From Candidatus Omnitrophota bacterium (lineage in GTDB: Bacteria > Omnitrophota > Gorgyraeia > Gygaellales > Profunditerraquicolaceae): DNA of 8,295 bases. This document shows, in pieces, positions 1-6,893 of the stretch. A model generated the notes under the pieces. That model was not told the origin of the DNA and made no database searches. It saw nothing but the letters and a program-made list of their open reading frames with translations. A program made the position numbers and the translations under genes. Within the stretch, counting starts at the first letter, position 1, and each line of letters begins with the position of its first letter. The DNA is taken from contig JAQUSM010000039.1 in NCBI GenBank assembly GCA_028715095.1, positions 1 through 8,295 of the forward strand. Reading direction: 5' to 3'.

Positions 1-1
1 A

Positions 2-670
2 CAAATCCCCGTAAAGGGAAAGATCGCTATCGTAATAGATGATTGGGGGTATCATTTAAATAATCTTGAAATCGCATCAAAAATAAATCAGCCTTTGACC
101 TGCGCCATCTTGCCAAACCTGAATAACTCCAGGAGGGTTGCGCAAAATTTACATAATTTGGGGTTTGAAATAATCCTACACCTGCCGATGGAGCCTAAAG
201 AAAAATACCGGCTGGAAAAAAACACTATTACAACGGATATGAACGCCGGACGGATCCATGAAATCCTTGATCAGGACTTAAACTCAATTTTATTCGCAAA
301 AGGCATATCCAACCATATGGGATCGCGTATTACTGAAGACAGCAGGGTCAGCGCTTTAATTTTGTCTGAAGCCAAAAAACGTAAATTATATTTTCTGGAT
401 AGCTTCGTAACAGCCAAATCTGTTTGCCCTTTATTAGCCAAAAGGATTAAGATGCGGTTTGCCAAAAGGGATATATTCCTGGATAACTTCGATGATCCGG
501 CTTATATAAAAGCTCAAATAATCAAATTAAGGGATTTGGCTGGAAAAAATGGCCAGGCTGTAGGAATAGGCCATGACCGCAGGAATACGCTTATTGCCCT
601 GAGCGAGGCTATCCCGCTATTGGTAAAGTCAGGGTATAAACTTGTTTTTGTATCGGAGATAGCTAAATGA
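2..670 (+). CDS. Divergent polysaccharide deacetylase family protein (5' end outside window)
   Basis: The frame is open from the left edge, so this is the 3' part (222 codons) of a longer gene; a TTG at 95 is an internal codon, not the start. The visible part holds the core of the divergent polysaccharide deacetylase family (DUF610/YibQ type), a NodB-like barrel. Seen in order: IAIVIDDWGY near the start of the visible part (first metal/catalytic aspartates of the family), HLPMEP, NHMGSRIT, FLDS and GIGHDRRNTL near the end. The family is thought to act in the periplasm or envelope on a polysaccharide or peptidoglycan substrate, but the substrate is not established; any signal peptide would lie upstream of the window. 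The stop TGA (668-670) overlaps the tsaD start as ATGA, suggesting translational coupling. Family assignment is firm; enzymatic activity is inferred. Confidence 0.88.
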   Translation, partial: QIPVKGKIAIVIDDWGYHLNNLEIASKINQPLTCAILPNLNNSRRVAQNLHNLGFEIILHLPMEPKEKYRLEKNTITTDMNAGRIHEILDQDLNSILFAKGISNHMGSRITEDSRVSALILSEAKKRKLYFLDSFVTAKSVCPLLAKRIKMRFAKRDIFLDNFDDPAYIKAQIIKLRDLAGKNGQAVGIGHDRRNTLIALSEAIPLLVKSGYKLVFVSEIAK

Positions 671-1656
671 TTGTTTTAGGGGTAGAGACATCTTGCGATG
701 AAACAGGGATCGGATTAGTTAAAGATGGCAAGGTAATCCTGGCTAATGTTGTCGTTTCAAGCCTGAAGATACACAGTAAATACGGCGGAGTAATCCCGGA
801 AATTGCTTCGCGTTTGCAGCTGGAAAGCATAGCCGGAGTATACCGGGAGGCAATGAAAGAAGCCGGGATCAAAGCGGAAGATATAGACCTGATTGCGGTT
901 ACTAAGGGCCCCGGGCTGCCGGGCTCGCTTTTGGTCGGAGTATCTTTTGCCAAGGCATTAGCATTAAGTTTGGGTAAGCCTATCCTGGGAGTTAATCACG
1001 TCCACAGCCATATTTATGCCAATATTCTCTGCCACCGGAATATAAAACTTCCCTGCGCAGCTTTAGTGGCCTCCGGTGGGCACACAAGCCTTTTTTATGT
1101 TAAGGATTTTTCTGATATACGGCTCCTGGGCCAAACCCAGGATGATGCCTGCGGCGAGGCTTTTGATAAAGTAGCTAAAATTATGGGGCTGGGTTATCCC
1201 GGCGGCCCCCTGATTGAGAAATTAGCCGAAAACGGCAATAACCATAAGGTTAAATTCGCTTGCTCAGGTACTAGGGGTGAACTGGATTTTAGTTTCAGCG
1301 GCATAAAAACCGCTGTTTTGTATTATTTAAAAGATAACCCTCAGAAAATCAAATCAAGAAATGCCGATCTGGCTGCTTCTTTCCAGGAAAGCGTAATAAA
1401 TGTACTAGTAAAGAAATCCTTGCTGGCCTGTAAACTTAAAAATGTAAAGCAGCTTTTAATTGGAGGAGGGGTGGCTGCAAATAGCAGCTTACGCAAAAAA
1501 TTCTTTTTGGCTGCCCGGGATTCGGGTATTGATTGTTTTTTCCCCACCCTTGGCTTATGTATGGATAATGCCGCTATGGTTAGCGGAGTTGCTTATTTTC
1601 TTTATAAACAAGGCGCAAGAGATAACCTGTATTTAAATACGCAGCTTAATAATTAG
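667..1656 (+). CDS. tsaD: tRNA N6-adenosine threonylcarbamoyltransferase TsaD
   Basis: TsaD transfers the threonylcarbamoyl group from threonylcarbamoyl-AMP to A37 of ANN-decoding tRNAs (t6A), in the cytoplasm with TsaB and TsaE. The 329-residue protein has normal family length and all hallmark motifs: ETSCDETG at 7-14, the metal-binding HVHSH at 111-115 (H111, H115), ASGGHTS at 135-141, GEAFDKVAK at 163-171, FSFSGIKTA at 208-216, GGGVAANSSLR at 266-276 and CMDNAAM at 298-304, where D300 is the third metal ligand. The ATG overlaps the upstream stop by four bases, and GGAGAT at 655-660 is a plausible ribosome binding site. The stop is TAG (1654-1656), and the next gene starts in the same frame 12 bases later, so readthrough would create a fusion. 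That makes this TAG useful evidence that UAG terminates here. Identity is very secure. Confidence 0.98.
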   Translation: MIVLGVETSCDETGIGLVKDGKVILANVVVSSLKIHSKYGGVIPEIASRLQLESIAGVYREAMKEAGIKAEDIDLIAVTKGPGLPGSLLVGVSFAKALALSLGKPILGVNHVHSHIYANILCHRNIKLPCAALVASGGHTSLFYVKDFSDIRLLGQTQDDACGEAFDKVAKIMGLGYPGGPLIEKLAENGNNHKVKFACSGTRGELDFSFSGIKTAVLYYLKDNPQKIKSRNADLAASFQESVINVLVKKSLLACKLKNVKQLLIGGGVAANSSLRKKFFLAARDSGIDCFFPTLGLCMDNAAMVSGVAYFLYKQGARDNLYLNTQLNN

Positions 1657-1664
1657 AGGGAGGG
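1657..1664 (+). promoter_or_regulatory. Strong ribosome binding site of the mgtC-like gene
   Basis: AGGGAGGG fills most of the 12-base gap after the tsaD stop and lies four bases before the ATG at 1669. It supports independent initiation of the MgtC-like gene and therefore true termination at the tsaD TAG. Confidence 0.75.
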
Positions 1665-1668
1665 CCAA

Positions 1669-2136
1669 ATGCCTACTGATTTTCAAATGATTACGCGCTT
1701 ATTATTGACTTTGGTTTTAAGCGGGTTAATCGGCCTTGAAAGGCAGGCGCACCGCAGAGAGGCCGGCCTGCGCACCCATATTTTAGTAGCTTTAGGTTCT
1801 TGTCTTATCATGTTGACATCTTTATATGTTTTTGATATATATAAAGATAAGGTTGCGCTTGACCCGGCCCGTATTGCCGCAGGTGTGATTACGGGAATCG
1901 GGTTTCTGGGCGCAGGTACAATTATCCGCGAACCGGAAGGCATAAGGGGTTTAACTACTGCCGCCAGCTTATGGGTGGTTTCGGGGATTGGCCTGGCAGT
2001 GGGCTGCGGATTCAACAAGATGGCAGTTTATGCCACGGTTTTAGTTTTGATTGTTTTGCATTTATTGCGAAATATAGAGAACCGTCTTTTGAATAATCCT
2101 GTGTTCAAAAAGAAGGAGGGTGCGCATGGCATTTAA
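1669..2136 (+). CDS. MgtC/SapB family inner-membrane protein, short form
   Basis: A 155-residue polytopic membrane protein. Hydrophobic segments lie at about 8-24, 35-54, 68-85, 98-114 and 117-135, matching the five-helix MgtC/SapB core. Family signatures are visible: GLIGLERQ at 19-26, GLRTHILVALG at 33-43, ARIAAGVITGIGFLGAG at 67-83 and the IRGLTTAASLWV block at 92-103. It ends soon after the last helix with a charged tail, so it lacks the soluble C-terminal domain of MgtC proper (about 230 residues) and resembles SapB/YhiD-like short members. MgtC of pathogens is linked to survival in low magnesium and to inhibition of the F-type ATP synthase; the role of short environmental members is unknown. 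The start at 1669 is set by the strong ribosome binding site. The 3' end overlaps the bactofilin gene by 11 bases. Confidence 0.9.
   Translation: MPTDFQMITRLLLTLVLSGLIGLERQAHRREAGLRTHILVALGSCLIMLTSLYVFDIYKDKVALDPARIAAGVITGIGFLGAGTIIREPEGIRGLTTAASLWVVSGIGLAVGCGFNKMAVYATVLVLIVLHLLRNIENRLLNNPVFKKKEGAHGI
2113..2120 (+). promoter_or_regulatory. Ribosome binding site that sets the bactofilin start
   Basis: AAGGAGGG lies inside the end of the mgtC-like gene, five bases before the ATG at 2126. The alternative GTG at 2120 overlaps this motif and would leave it no spacing, so the ATG at 2126 is the better start. Confidence 0.75.
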
Positions 2137-2629
2137 AAAGAAACTGGAAGAAAAGACTTTGGATGTTGATGCCGCAATGCAGGGAAGCTTATCTTTTAAA
2201 GACCCGGTTAATCTGCGTATTAACGGTAAATTTGAAGGCAACCTGGACACCCGCGGGAATCTTACCATAGGTTCTACAGCTTTGATTAACGCCGATATTA
2301 TCGGCGATAATATAATTATCGGGGGCAGGGTAAAAGGAAAGATTACCGCCAAGGAAAGATTAACGCTCCTGCCGCAGGCTATTGTTGAGGGGCATATTTA
2401 TCCGGCCAAGCTTAATATCGCTGAAGGAGCGATTTTGGAAGGGCAGTGTTCGATGCTGCATGATTTTCTTAATTCAGAACAACTGGCAAAATACCTGGAA
2501 GTTGAACTAAATTCAATAATGGAATGGGCTAATTCGGGGAAGATGCCGGGGAACAAAGAGGGTAACGACTGGAAGTTTGAGCGTAAAGCGATTGATAGCT
2601 GGGTTGCCGCGGGCAAAATAGGAAAATAA
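2126..2629 (+). CDS. Bactofilin (polymer-forming cytoskeletal protein) with C-terminal HTH domain
   Basis: A 167-residue protein with two parts. Residues about 15-108 form a bactofilin domain: short repeats of alternating hydrophobic and small residues with regular glycines (for example NLRINGKFEGNLDTRGNLTIG at 29 onwards, then repeats ending GAILEGQCSM) that build a right-handed beta-helix and polymerise into filaments without nucleotide. Residues about 115-160 look like a winged HTH of the excisionase/MerR type (HTH_17): a leucine-rich first helix pair (LNSEQLAKYL), a turn, a second helix, then the WKFERKAIDSWV ending typical of this module. Classical bactofilins have unstructured tails instead of such a domain. 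Bactofilins act at the inner membrane in cell shape and localisation of cell-wall enzymes. The HTH might bind DNA or mediate protein contacts; this is inference. The next gene carries a related HTH, which suggests the pair works together. Confidence 0.85.
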   Translation: MAFKKKLEEKTLDVDAAMQGSLSFKDPVNLRINGKFEGNLDTRGNLTIGSTALINADIIGDNIIIGGRVKGKITAKERLTLLPQAIVEGHIYPAKLNIAEGAILEGQCSMLHDFLNSEQLAKYLEVELNSIMEWANSGKMPGNKEGNDWKFERKAIDSWVAAGKIGK

Positions 2630-2636
2630 ACTAAAA

Positions 2637-2948
2637 ATGGCTGAAGAAAAATTGCTCACAGTCAGGGACGTCTCGGTTATTCTGGGTGTATTTGAAAAAG
2701 ATGTTTTGGACCTGGCAGAAAAAGGAATAATCCCCGCGTATAAAATAGGCGGGCTGTATTTAAGATTCAAGAAAGATCAGGTAGAGCAATACAAGAAAGA
2801 TCATCATCAGGCGCATCCAGAAAGCCAGGCAAAAGAGGAAAAAATCTTGCCGGATATGCTGCATGATTTCTTTTATTTTAATGATTTCTATATACTTGCC
2901 GTATTTTTAATTGCCCTCCTTGGTTTTCTTATTTACCGGGGCTTATAG
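2637..2948 (+). CDS. Small HTH (excisionase/MerR-like) protein with C-terminal membrane anchor
   Basis: A 103-residue protein. Residues 6-53 form an HTH_17-type domain (LLTVRDVSVILGV, then a second helix, then the wing YLRFKKDQVEQY). A charged linker (about 54-72, rich in K, E, H and Q) follows. A single hydrophobic helix at about 84-100 ends in the short tail YRGL. No N-terminal signal is present, so the HTH should face the cytoplasm with the C-terminus in the membrane, as in a tail-anchored protein. The HTH lines up with that of the preceding bactofilin almost without gaps (one residue). The ATG lies seven bases after the bactofilin stop; AGGA at 2620-2623 is a distant, weak ribosome binding site, so coupling to the upstream gene is likely. 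The stop is TAG. Function is unknown: a membrane-tethered DNA-binding protein, or an adaptor binding the bactofilin. Confidence 0.8.
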   Translation: MAEEKLLTVRDVSVILGVFEKDVLDLAEKGIIPAYKIGGLYLRFKKDQVEQYKKDHHQAHPESQAKEEKILPDMLHDFFYFNDFYILAVFLIALLGFLIYRGL

Positions 2949-2952
2949 ATAA

Positions 2953-3624
2953 ATGTCGTTAAAAAAAGGTTTCTGCGACCTGGGTTTTGCCAAACTTGAC
3001 ACTGACAGGAAGAAGCGTAAGGGGTTTGCGGAAGTAATTTACTGCCCGGGAAAAAGCAGAGAGCACCTGGGGAAAATAGCTAAAAAGATAATTAAACTAA
3101 AAGAGGACCTGCTCTTAACTAAATTAGACAAGGCGGCATTTTCTTTCTTAAAGAAGTCAATTCCTGTTTTAAAATATAACCCCCTGGCAAAAATTGGTTA
3201 TTTTTTGGCTAACCCCAAGAAACCTTCTAAGGGCCGGGTTTTGGTAATTTCTGCGGGCACCAGCGATATTCCGATTGCTGAAGAAGCCACGCAAACCCTG
3301 CAGGTAATGGGAAATTACGTTGATAAGCTGTATGATGTCGGTGTCGCAGGCGTCCACCGCTTAATGAGTAACGTTGATAGATTAGAAAAGGCTAACGTAA
3401 TAATAGTGGTAGCGGGTATGGAGGGGGCTTTAGCAAGTTTGGTCAGCGGGTTGACCAAATCACCTGTTATTGCCGTTCCGACCAGCTGTGGTTATGGTTC
3501 CAGTTTTTCCGGGTTAGCTGCGCTTTTGTCCATGCTAAACGGATGTTCCCCGGGCGTTACAGTAGTTAATATTGACAATGGATTTGGCGCAGGTTATTTC
3601 GCCAGCTTAATTAATAGGAGATAA
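2953..3624 (+). CDS. larB: LarB: pyridinium-3,5-biscarboxylic acid mononucleotide synthase (nickel-pincer cofactor synthesis)
   Basis: LarB carboxylates and hydrolyses nicotinic acid adenine dinucleotide, the first step towards the nickel-pincer nucleotide of lactate racemase and related LarA-family enzymes. The 223-residue protein has the LarB N-terminal block (DLGFAKLDTDRKKRKGFAEVIY, residues 9-30, ending in family-typical GFxEVI) and a PurE-like Rossmann domain from about 95: SAGTSD at 100-105, GVAGVHR at 130-136, GMEGALASL at 155-163, TSCGYGSSFSG at 177-187, NGCSPG at 196-201 and NIDNGFGAGY at 206-215. C198 and E157 correspond, with a 23-residue offset, to residues I recall as catalytic in Lactobacillus LarB (C221, E180). 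A stop codon directly precedes the ATG in frame, so the protein really lacks the usual short N-terminal helix. Ribosome binding site is weak. No larC, larE or larA is in the window. Confidence 0.93.
   Translation: MSLKKGFCDLGFAKLDTDRKKRKGFAEVIYCPGKSREHLGKIAKKIIKLKEDLLLTKLDKAAFSFLKKSIPVLKYNPLAKIGYFLANPKKPSKGRVLVISAGTSDIPIAEEATQTLQVMGNYVDKLYDVGVAGVHRLMSNVDRLEKANVIIVVAGMEGALASLVSGLTKSPVIAVPTSCGYGSSFSGLAALLSMLNGCSPGVTVVNIDNGFGAGYFASLINRR
3615..3620 (+). promoter_or_regulatory. Ribosome binding site of acsC
   Basis: TAGGAG within the last codons of larB, six bases before the acsC ATG at 3627, fixes that start. The start is also supported by the cysteine cluster beginning at residue 17. Confidence 0.65.
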
Positions 3625-3626
3625 TT

Positions 3627-4958
3627 ATGGCACTTTCTGGTTTGGATATTTATAAGTTACTTCCTAAGACAAATTGCCGCAAGTGCGGCCTGGCTACCTG
3701 CCTTGCTTTTGCGATGCAATTAGCCAAGAAAACACTGACTATTGAGAAATGCCCTTTTATTTCACCGGAGGCCAAAGCCGCCTTAGAGGAACAGGCTCTG
3801 CCTCCAATTAAGCTTATCACTTTAGGCAGCGGTGATTCAAAGTTTGATATTGGTAATGAAACAGTAATGTTCAGGCATGAGGAGAAATTTCGCAATCCGG
3901 CGGGGCTGGGTTTTATTATTGAAGACAACCTGCCTGACATTGAAATAAAAAAACGGCTTGAAAAAATTAACCAGCTGAAGTTTGAACGCATAGGCCAGCT
4001 GCTGGAAGTAAACCTTATCGCAATAAATAAGAATACGGATGCAAAAAGGTTCCTTGAGGTAACCAAATTAGTCTTAAATAATACTCTCCTGCCGATTATG
4101 TTAATGAGCGCTGACCTGGCTGCTTTAAAAGAAGCCGCAGCCGCAGCCAAATTGCGTAATCCCCTGCTTTATTGCGCGACAAAAGATAATTTCAGCCAAA
4201 TCGCTCCGATAGCCAAAGAATTCCAGCTTCCGTTAGTTGTAGTTGCGCAGGATATTGCCGGCCTTGCGCAACTTGCCAAAGAACTTAATTCATTAGGGGT
4301 CCGTGACCTGATTTTAGATACCGGAGTAAAACCGGTCAGCGATAAGATTTGGGATTTAACTCAGCTGCGCCGCCAGGCCCTTAAGAAATCAAACCGCTCC
4401 TTAGGTTATCCAAGCCTGGCTATCGTGGATAAAAATGATTTTTATGAAGAAGCCATAGAGGCAGGCGCATATATAGCTAAATACGCCGGGCTTGTTTTGA
4501 TTAGGGGGGTAGAAACCTGGGAGGTTTTAGCTATCTTGACCTTAAGGCAGAATATTTATACTGACCCGCAAAAACCTTTGCAAATTGAACCTAAGCTCTA
4601 TCCTGTGGGAAAAGCAACCGCAGAATCACCGGTTTTGATAACCACTAACTTCTCATTAAGTTATTTCACTGTTTTAGGCGAAGTAGAAGCCAGCAAAATA
4701 CCTTCCTATATTTTAAGCGTGGATACCGAAGGGATGTCTGTGCTTACCGCCTGGGCCGCAGAAAAATTCAATGCCGAATCCATCGCTAAATCATTGGACA
4801 AATTTGGAGTTCAAGATGCGGTAAAACATAGAAATTTAATTATTCCAGGTTATGTGGCCGTCTTAAGCGGCGATCTGGAAGAGAAATCAGGTTTTAAGGT
4901 GATCGTAGGCCCCAAAGAAGCAGCAGGGATCCCCGCGTTCTTAAAGAATTTAAACTAA
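3627..4958 (+). CDS. acsC: Corrinoid iron-sulfur protein large subunit (acetyl-CoA decarbonylase/synthase gamma)
   Basis: AcsC carries the cobamide that accepts the methyl group from methyl-tetrahydrofolate (via AcsE) and passes it to the A-cluster of acetyl-CoA synthase. The 443-residue length is that of the full family. The N-terminal [4Fe-4S] domain shows C17-x2-C20-x4-C25-x16-C42. The middle, about 65-330, is the TIM barrel. The C-terminal region from about 335 (SPVLITTNFSLSYFTVLGEV, then the SVDTEGMSVLTAW block at about 365-377 and a final GPKEAAGIPAFL) is the Rossmann-like cobalamin-binding domain. It forms a heterodimer with AcsD, encoded two genes downstream, and is activated by AcsV, encoded next. 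The archaeal equivalent is CdhE. It sits two bases after larB and nine before acsV. No defect is seen. Confidence 0.96.
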   Translation: MALSGLDIYKLLPKTNCRKCGLATCLAFAMQLAKKTLTIEKCPFISPEAKAALEEQALPPIKLITLGSGDSKFDIGNETVMFRHEEKFRNPAGLGFIIEDNLPDIEIKKRLEKINQLKFERIGQLLEVNLIAINKNTDAKRFLEVTKLVLNNTLLPIMLMSADLAALKEAAAAAKLRNPLLYCATKDNFSQIAPIAKEFQLPLVVVAQDIAGLAQLAKELNSLGVRDLILDTGVKPVSDKIWDLTQLRRQALKKSNRSLGYPSLAIVDKNDFYEEAIEAGAYIAKYAGLVLIRGVETWEVLAILTLRQNIYTDPQKPLQIEPKLYPVGKATAESPVLITTNFSLSYFTVLGEVEASKIPSYILSVDTEGMSVLTAWAAEKFNAESIAKSLDKFGVQDAVKHRNLIIPGYVAVLSGDLEEKSGFKVIVGPKEAAGIPAFLKNLN

Positions 4959-4967
4959 CTCTAACCA

Positions 4968-6893
4968 ATGCAAAAATTCAAAGTCACTTTTATACCGGAT
5001 AATAAGTCCATTCTTGTTGAAAAAGATAAGACTATACTTTCTGCGGCCATCTCTGCGGGGGTATATATTAATTCTGTTTGTGGCGGTGACGGGGTTTGCG
5101 GAAGGTGCAAGGTAATCTTAAAAACAGGCCAGGTTAGCACCCAGCCTAACGGCATAATTACCCCGGAAGAAAGAAAAAATAATATATACCTTGCCTGCCT
5201 TACAAATATTCATAGTGATTTAGAGGTGGAGATCCCTAAAGAGTCGCGGCTTAACCTTGATAATCTTTCTCCTTCAGAGCTTGAGGAGCGCTTAGGCAGC
5301 CTTTATTCAAAGGCGGAGGATATCCAGCCGGTAAATACAAAATTCAAAGAAGGCCTTTTTAAACATTCACCTTTTGCTACAAAATTATATCTGGAATTGC
5401 CTGCGCCGACCCTTAGTGACAGCATAAGTGATTTAGAGAGGTTGTACCGCGCCCTGCGCAGCCTCGAAGATTTCCCGGTAATACAAACAGGTTTATTCAA
5501 TATCCGCCAATTAGGGGAATTATTGCGCGATTCCGATTGGAAGGTTACCGTCACCTTAGGCAAACGAAATGATACCGTGGAAATTGTCCTGGTTGAGTCA
5601 GGAGATACGACAGACAGGAATTTTGGGCTTTGTTTTGATATCGGAACAACTACAATTTCCGGCCAGCTGGTAAATTTAAACTCAAAAAAGATCCTTGGGA
5701 CAAAGGCAACTTATAACCAACAGGCTACTTTTGGCAATGATGTAATCACGCGTATTGTCTATGCCGGCCAAAGCGACGGATTAGAAAAATTACATGAGGC
5801 TGTTTGTAATACAATGAATCAGATAATCCGCGAGTTGACCCTTGAGAATAATGTTGATTTAAATGATGTTAATTGTATTGTTTGTTCGGGCAACACCACG
5901 ATGATCCACCTGCTCCTAAGCGTTGACCCGGGGCATATCCGCAAAGAACCATATGTGCCTACGGCAAATTTTCTGCCTGTTTTGCGCGCGGCAGAGGCAG
6001 GGATAAATATCAACCCCAGGGGCCTGCTTTCATGCGTGCCGGGGATTTCCAGCTATGTCGGAGGGGATACTACAGCCGGAGTCCTCTCTAGCGGCATATA
6101 TCAAAAGGATAAGCTCTGCATATTAATTGATATCGGCACAAACGGGGAGATTGTCCTGGGTAGCAAAGATTTCTTGGTTGCCTGCGCAGCCTCTGCCGGC
6201 CCGGCTTTTGAAGGAAGCGGGCTAACCTGCGGCATGCGCGCCAGCAGCGGCGCAATCCAGAAAGTAAGCATAAATAAAACAGACTTTAGCGTTAAATACT
6301 CTACTATCGGAGATAAAAAACCCCGGGGGATCTGCGGTTCGGGTTATATTGATTTAATCAGCTCAATGCTGGAGGCAGGCATAATTGATAAGGGAGGTAA
6401 GATTAAAGCCGGTGGCAGCCGTATCCGGCAAACAGGCACGGGAAAAGAGTTTGTTGTCTGTTTTAAGGAAGAAACAGAGAATCAATCGGATATCGTAATT
6501 AATGAAGCGGATATTGAAAATCTTAAACGTTCCAAGGCGGCGATATACTCGGCTACCGCTATTCTGGCTAAGCATCTTGGTTTAGGTTTTTCTGAAATCT
6601 CGAAAATATTTATAGCCGGGGGGTTTGGCACATACCTGGACATTGAGAAAGCGATTAGGATCGGATTGTTGCCGGATCTGGCGCTCTCTAAATTTGTCTT
6701 TATCGGAAACAGCGCCCTGGCGGGAGCAAACCAGATCCTTTTGTCAAACCAGGCTATGCTTATGGCTAATATCCTTGCCTCTAAAATTACTTATTTTGAA
6801 TTATCGGTTGATCCGGGGTATATGGACGAATATAGCCAGGCCTTGTTTTTTCCGCATACGGATTTAATGAAGTTTCCTACGGTGAAATTTTAA
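4968..6893 (+). CDS. acsV: Reductive activator of corrinoid iron-sulfur protein (RACo)
   Basis: RACo uses ATP hydrolysis to drive one-electron reduction of accidentally oxidised Co(II) CFeSP to the active Co(I) state. The 641-residue protein begins with a plant-type [2Fe-2S] ferredoxin domain, with C38-x5-C44-x2-C47-x29-C77. A linker and middle domain follow (about 95-215). The C-terminal ASKHA-type ATPase (DUF4445) carries a first phosphate motif DIGTTT at 224-229, a second IDIGTNGEI at 387-395, SAGPAFEGSG at 409-418, and the adenosine motif IAGGFG at 549-554. Length and domain order match the known RACo family; related activators serve corrinoid methyltransferases, but placement between acsC and cooC/acsD points to CFeSP as the client. 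No clear ribosome binding site precedes the ATG, so coupling to acsC is likely. The stop shares one base with the cooC start (TAATG). Confidence 0.95.
   Translation: MQKFKVTFIPDNKSILVEKDKTILSAAISAGVYINSVCGGDGVCGRCKVILKTGQVSTQPNGIITPEERKNNIYLACLTNIHSDLEVEIPKESRLNLDNLSPSELEERLGSLYSKAEDIQPVNTKFKEGLFKHSPFATKLYLELPAPTLSDSISDLERLYRALRSLEDFPVIQTGLFNIRQLGELLRDSDWKVTVTLGKRNDTVEIVLVESGDTTDRNFGLCFDIGTTTISGQLVNLNSKKILGTKATYNQQATFGNDVITRIVYAGQSDGLEKLHEAVCNTMNQIIRELTLENNVDLNDVNCIVCSGNTTMIHLLLSVDPGHIRKEPYVPTANFLPVLRAAEAGININPRGLLSCVPGISSYVGGDTTAGVLSSGIYQKDKLCILIDIGTNGEIVLGSKDFLVACAASAGPAFEGSGLTCGMRASSGAIQKVSINKTDFSVKYSTIGDKKPRGICGSGYIDLISSMLEAGIIDKGGKIKAGGSRIRQTGTGKEFVVCFKEETENQSDIVINEADIENLKRSKAAIYSATAILAKHLGLGFSEISKIFIAGGFGTYLDIEKAIRIGLLPDLALSKFVFIGNSALAGANQILLSNQAMLMANILASKITYFELSVDPGYMDEYSQALFFPHTDLMKFPTVKF

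Noticed and set aside
95..97. TTG at 95 as the start of the deacetylase
   Set aside because: The frame is open upstream to the window edge and includes the conserved IVIDDWG motif, so the true start is outside the window.
1683..2018. Minus-strand open frame opposite the mgtC-like gene
   Set aside because: It mirrors the MgtC coding frame, its composition is unlike a real protein, and it has no supporting motif.
2120..2128. GTG at 2120 as the bactofilin start
   Set aside because: It overlaps the AAGGAGGG motif; the ATG two codons later has ideal spacing.
3650..4150. Long open frame on the minus strand opposite acsC (166 codons)
   Set aside because: It lies wholly antisense to a well-conserved gene, has no recognisable domain and no good start context; it is a shadow frame.
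6625..6867. Plus-strand 80-codon frame inside acsV
   Set aside because: It lies in another frame over the conserved ATPase end of acsV and has no ribosome binding site or recognisable domain.
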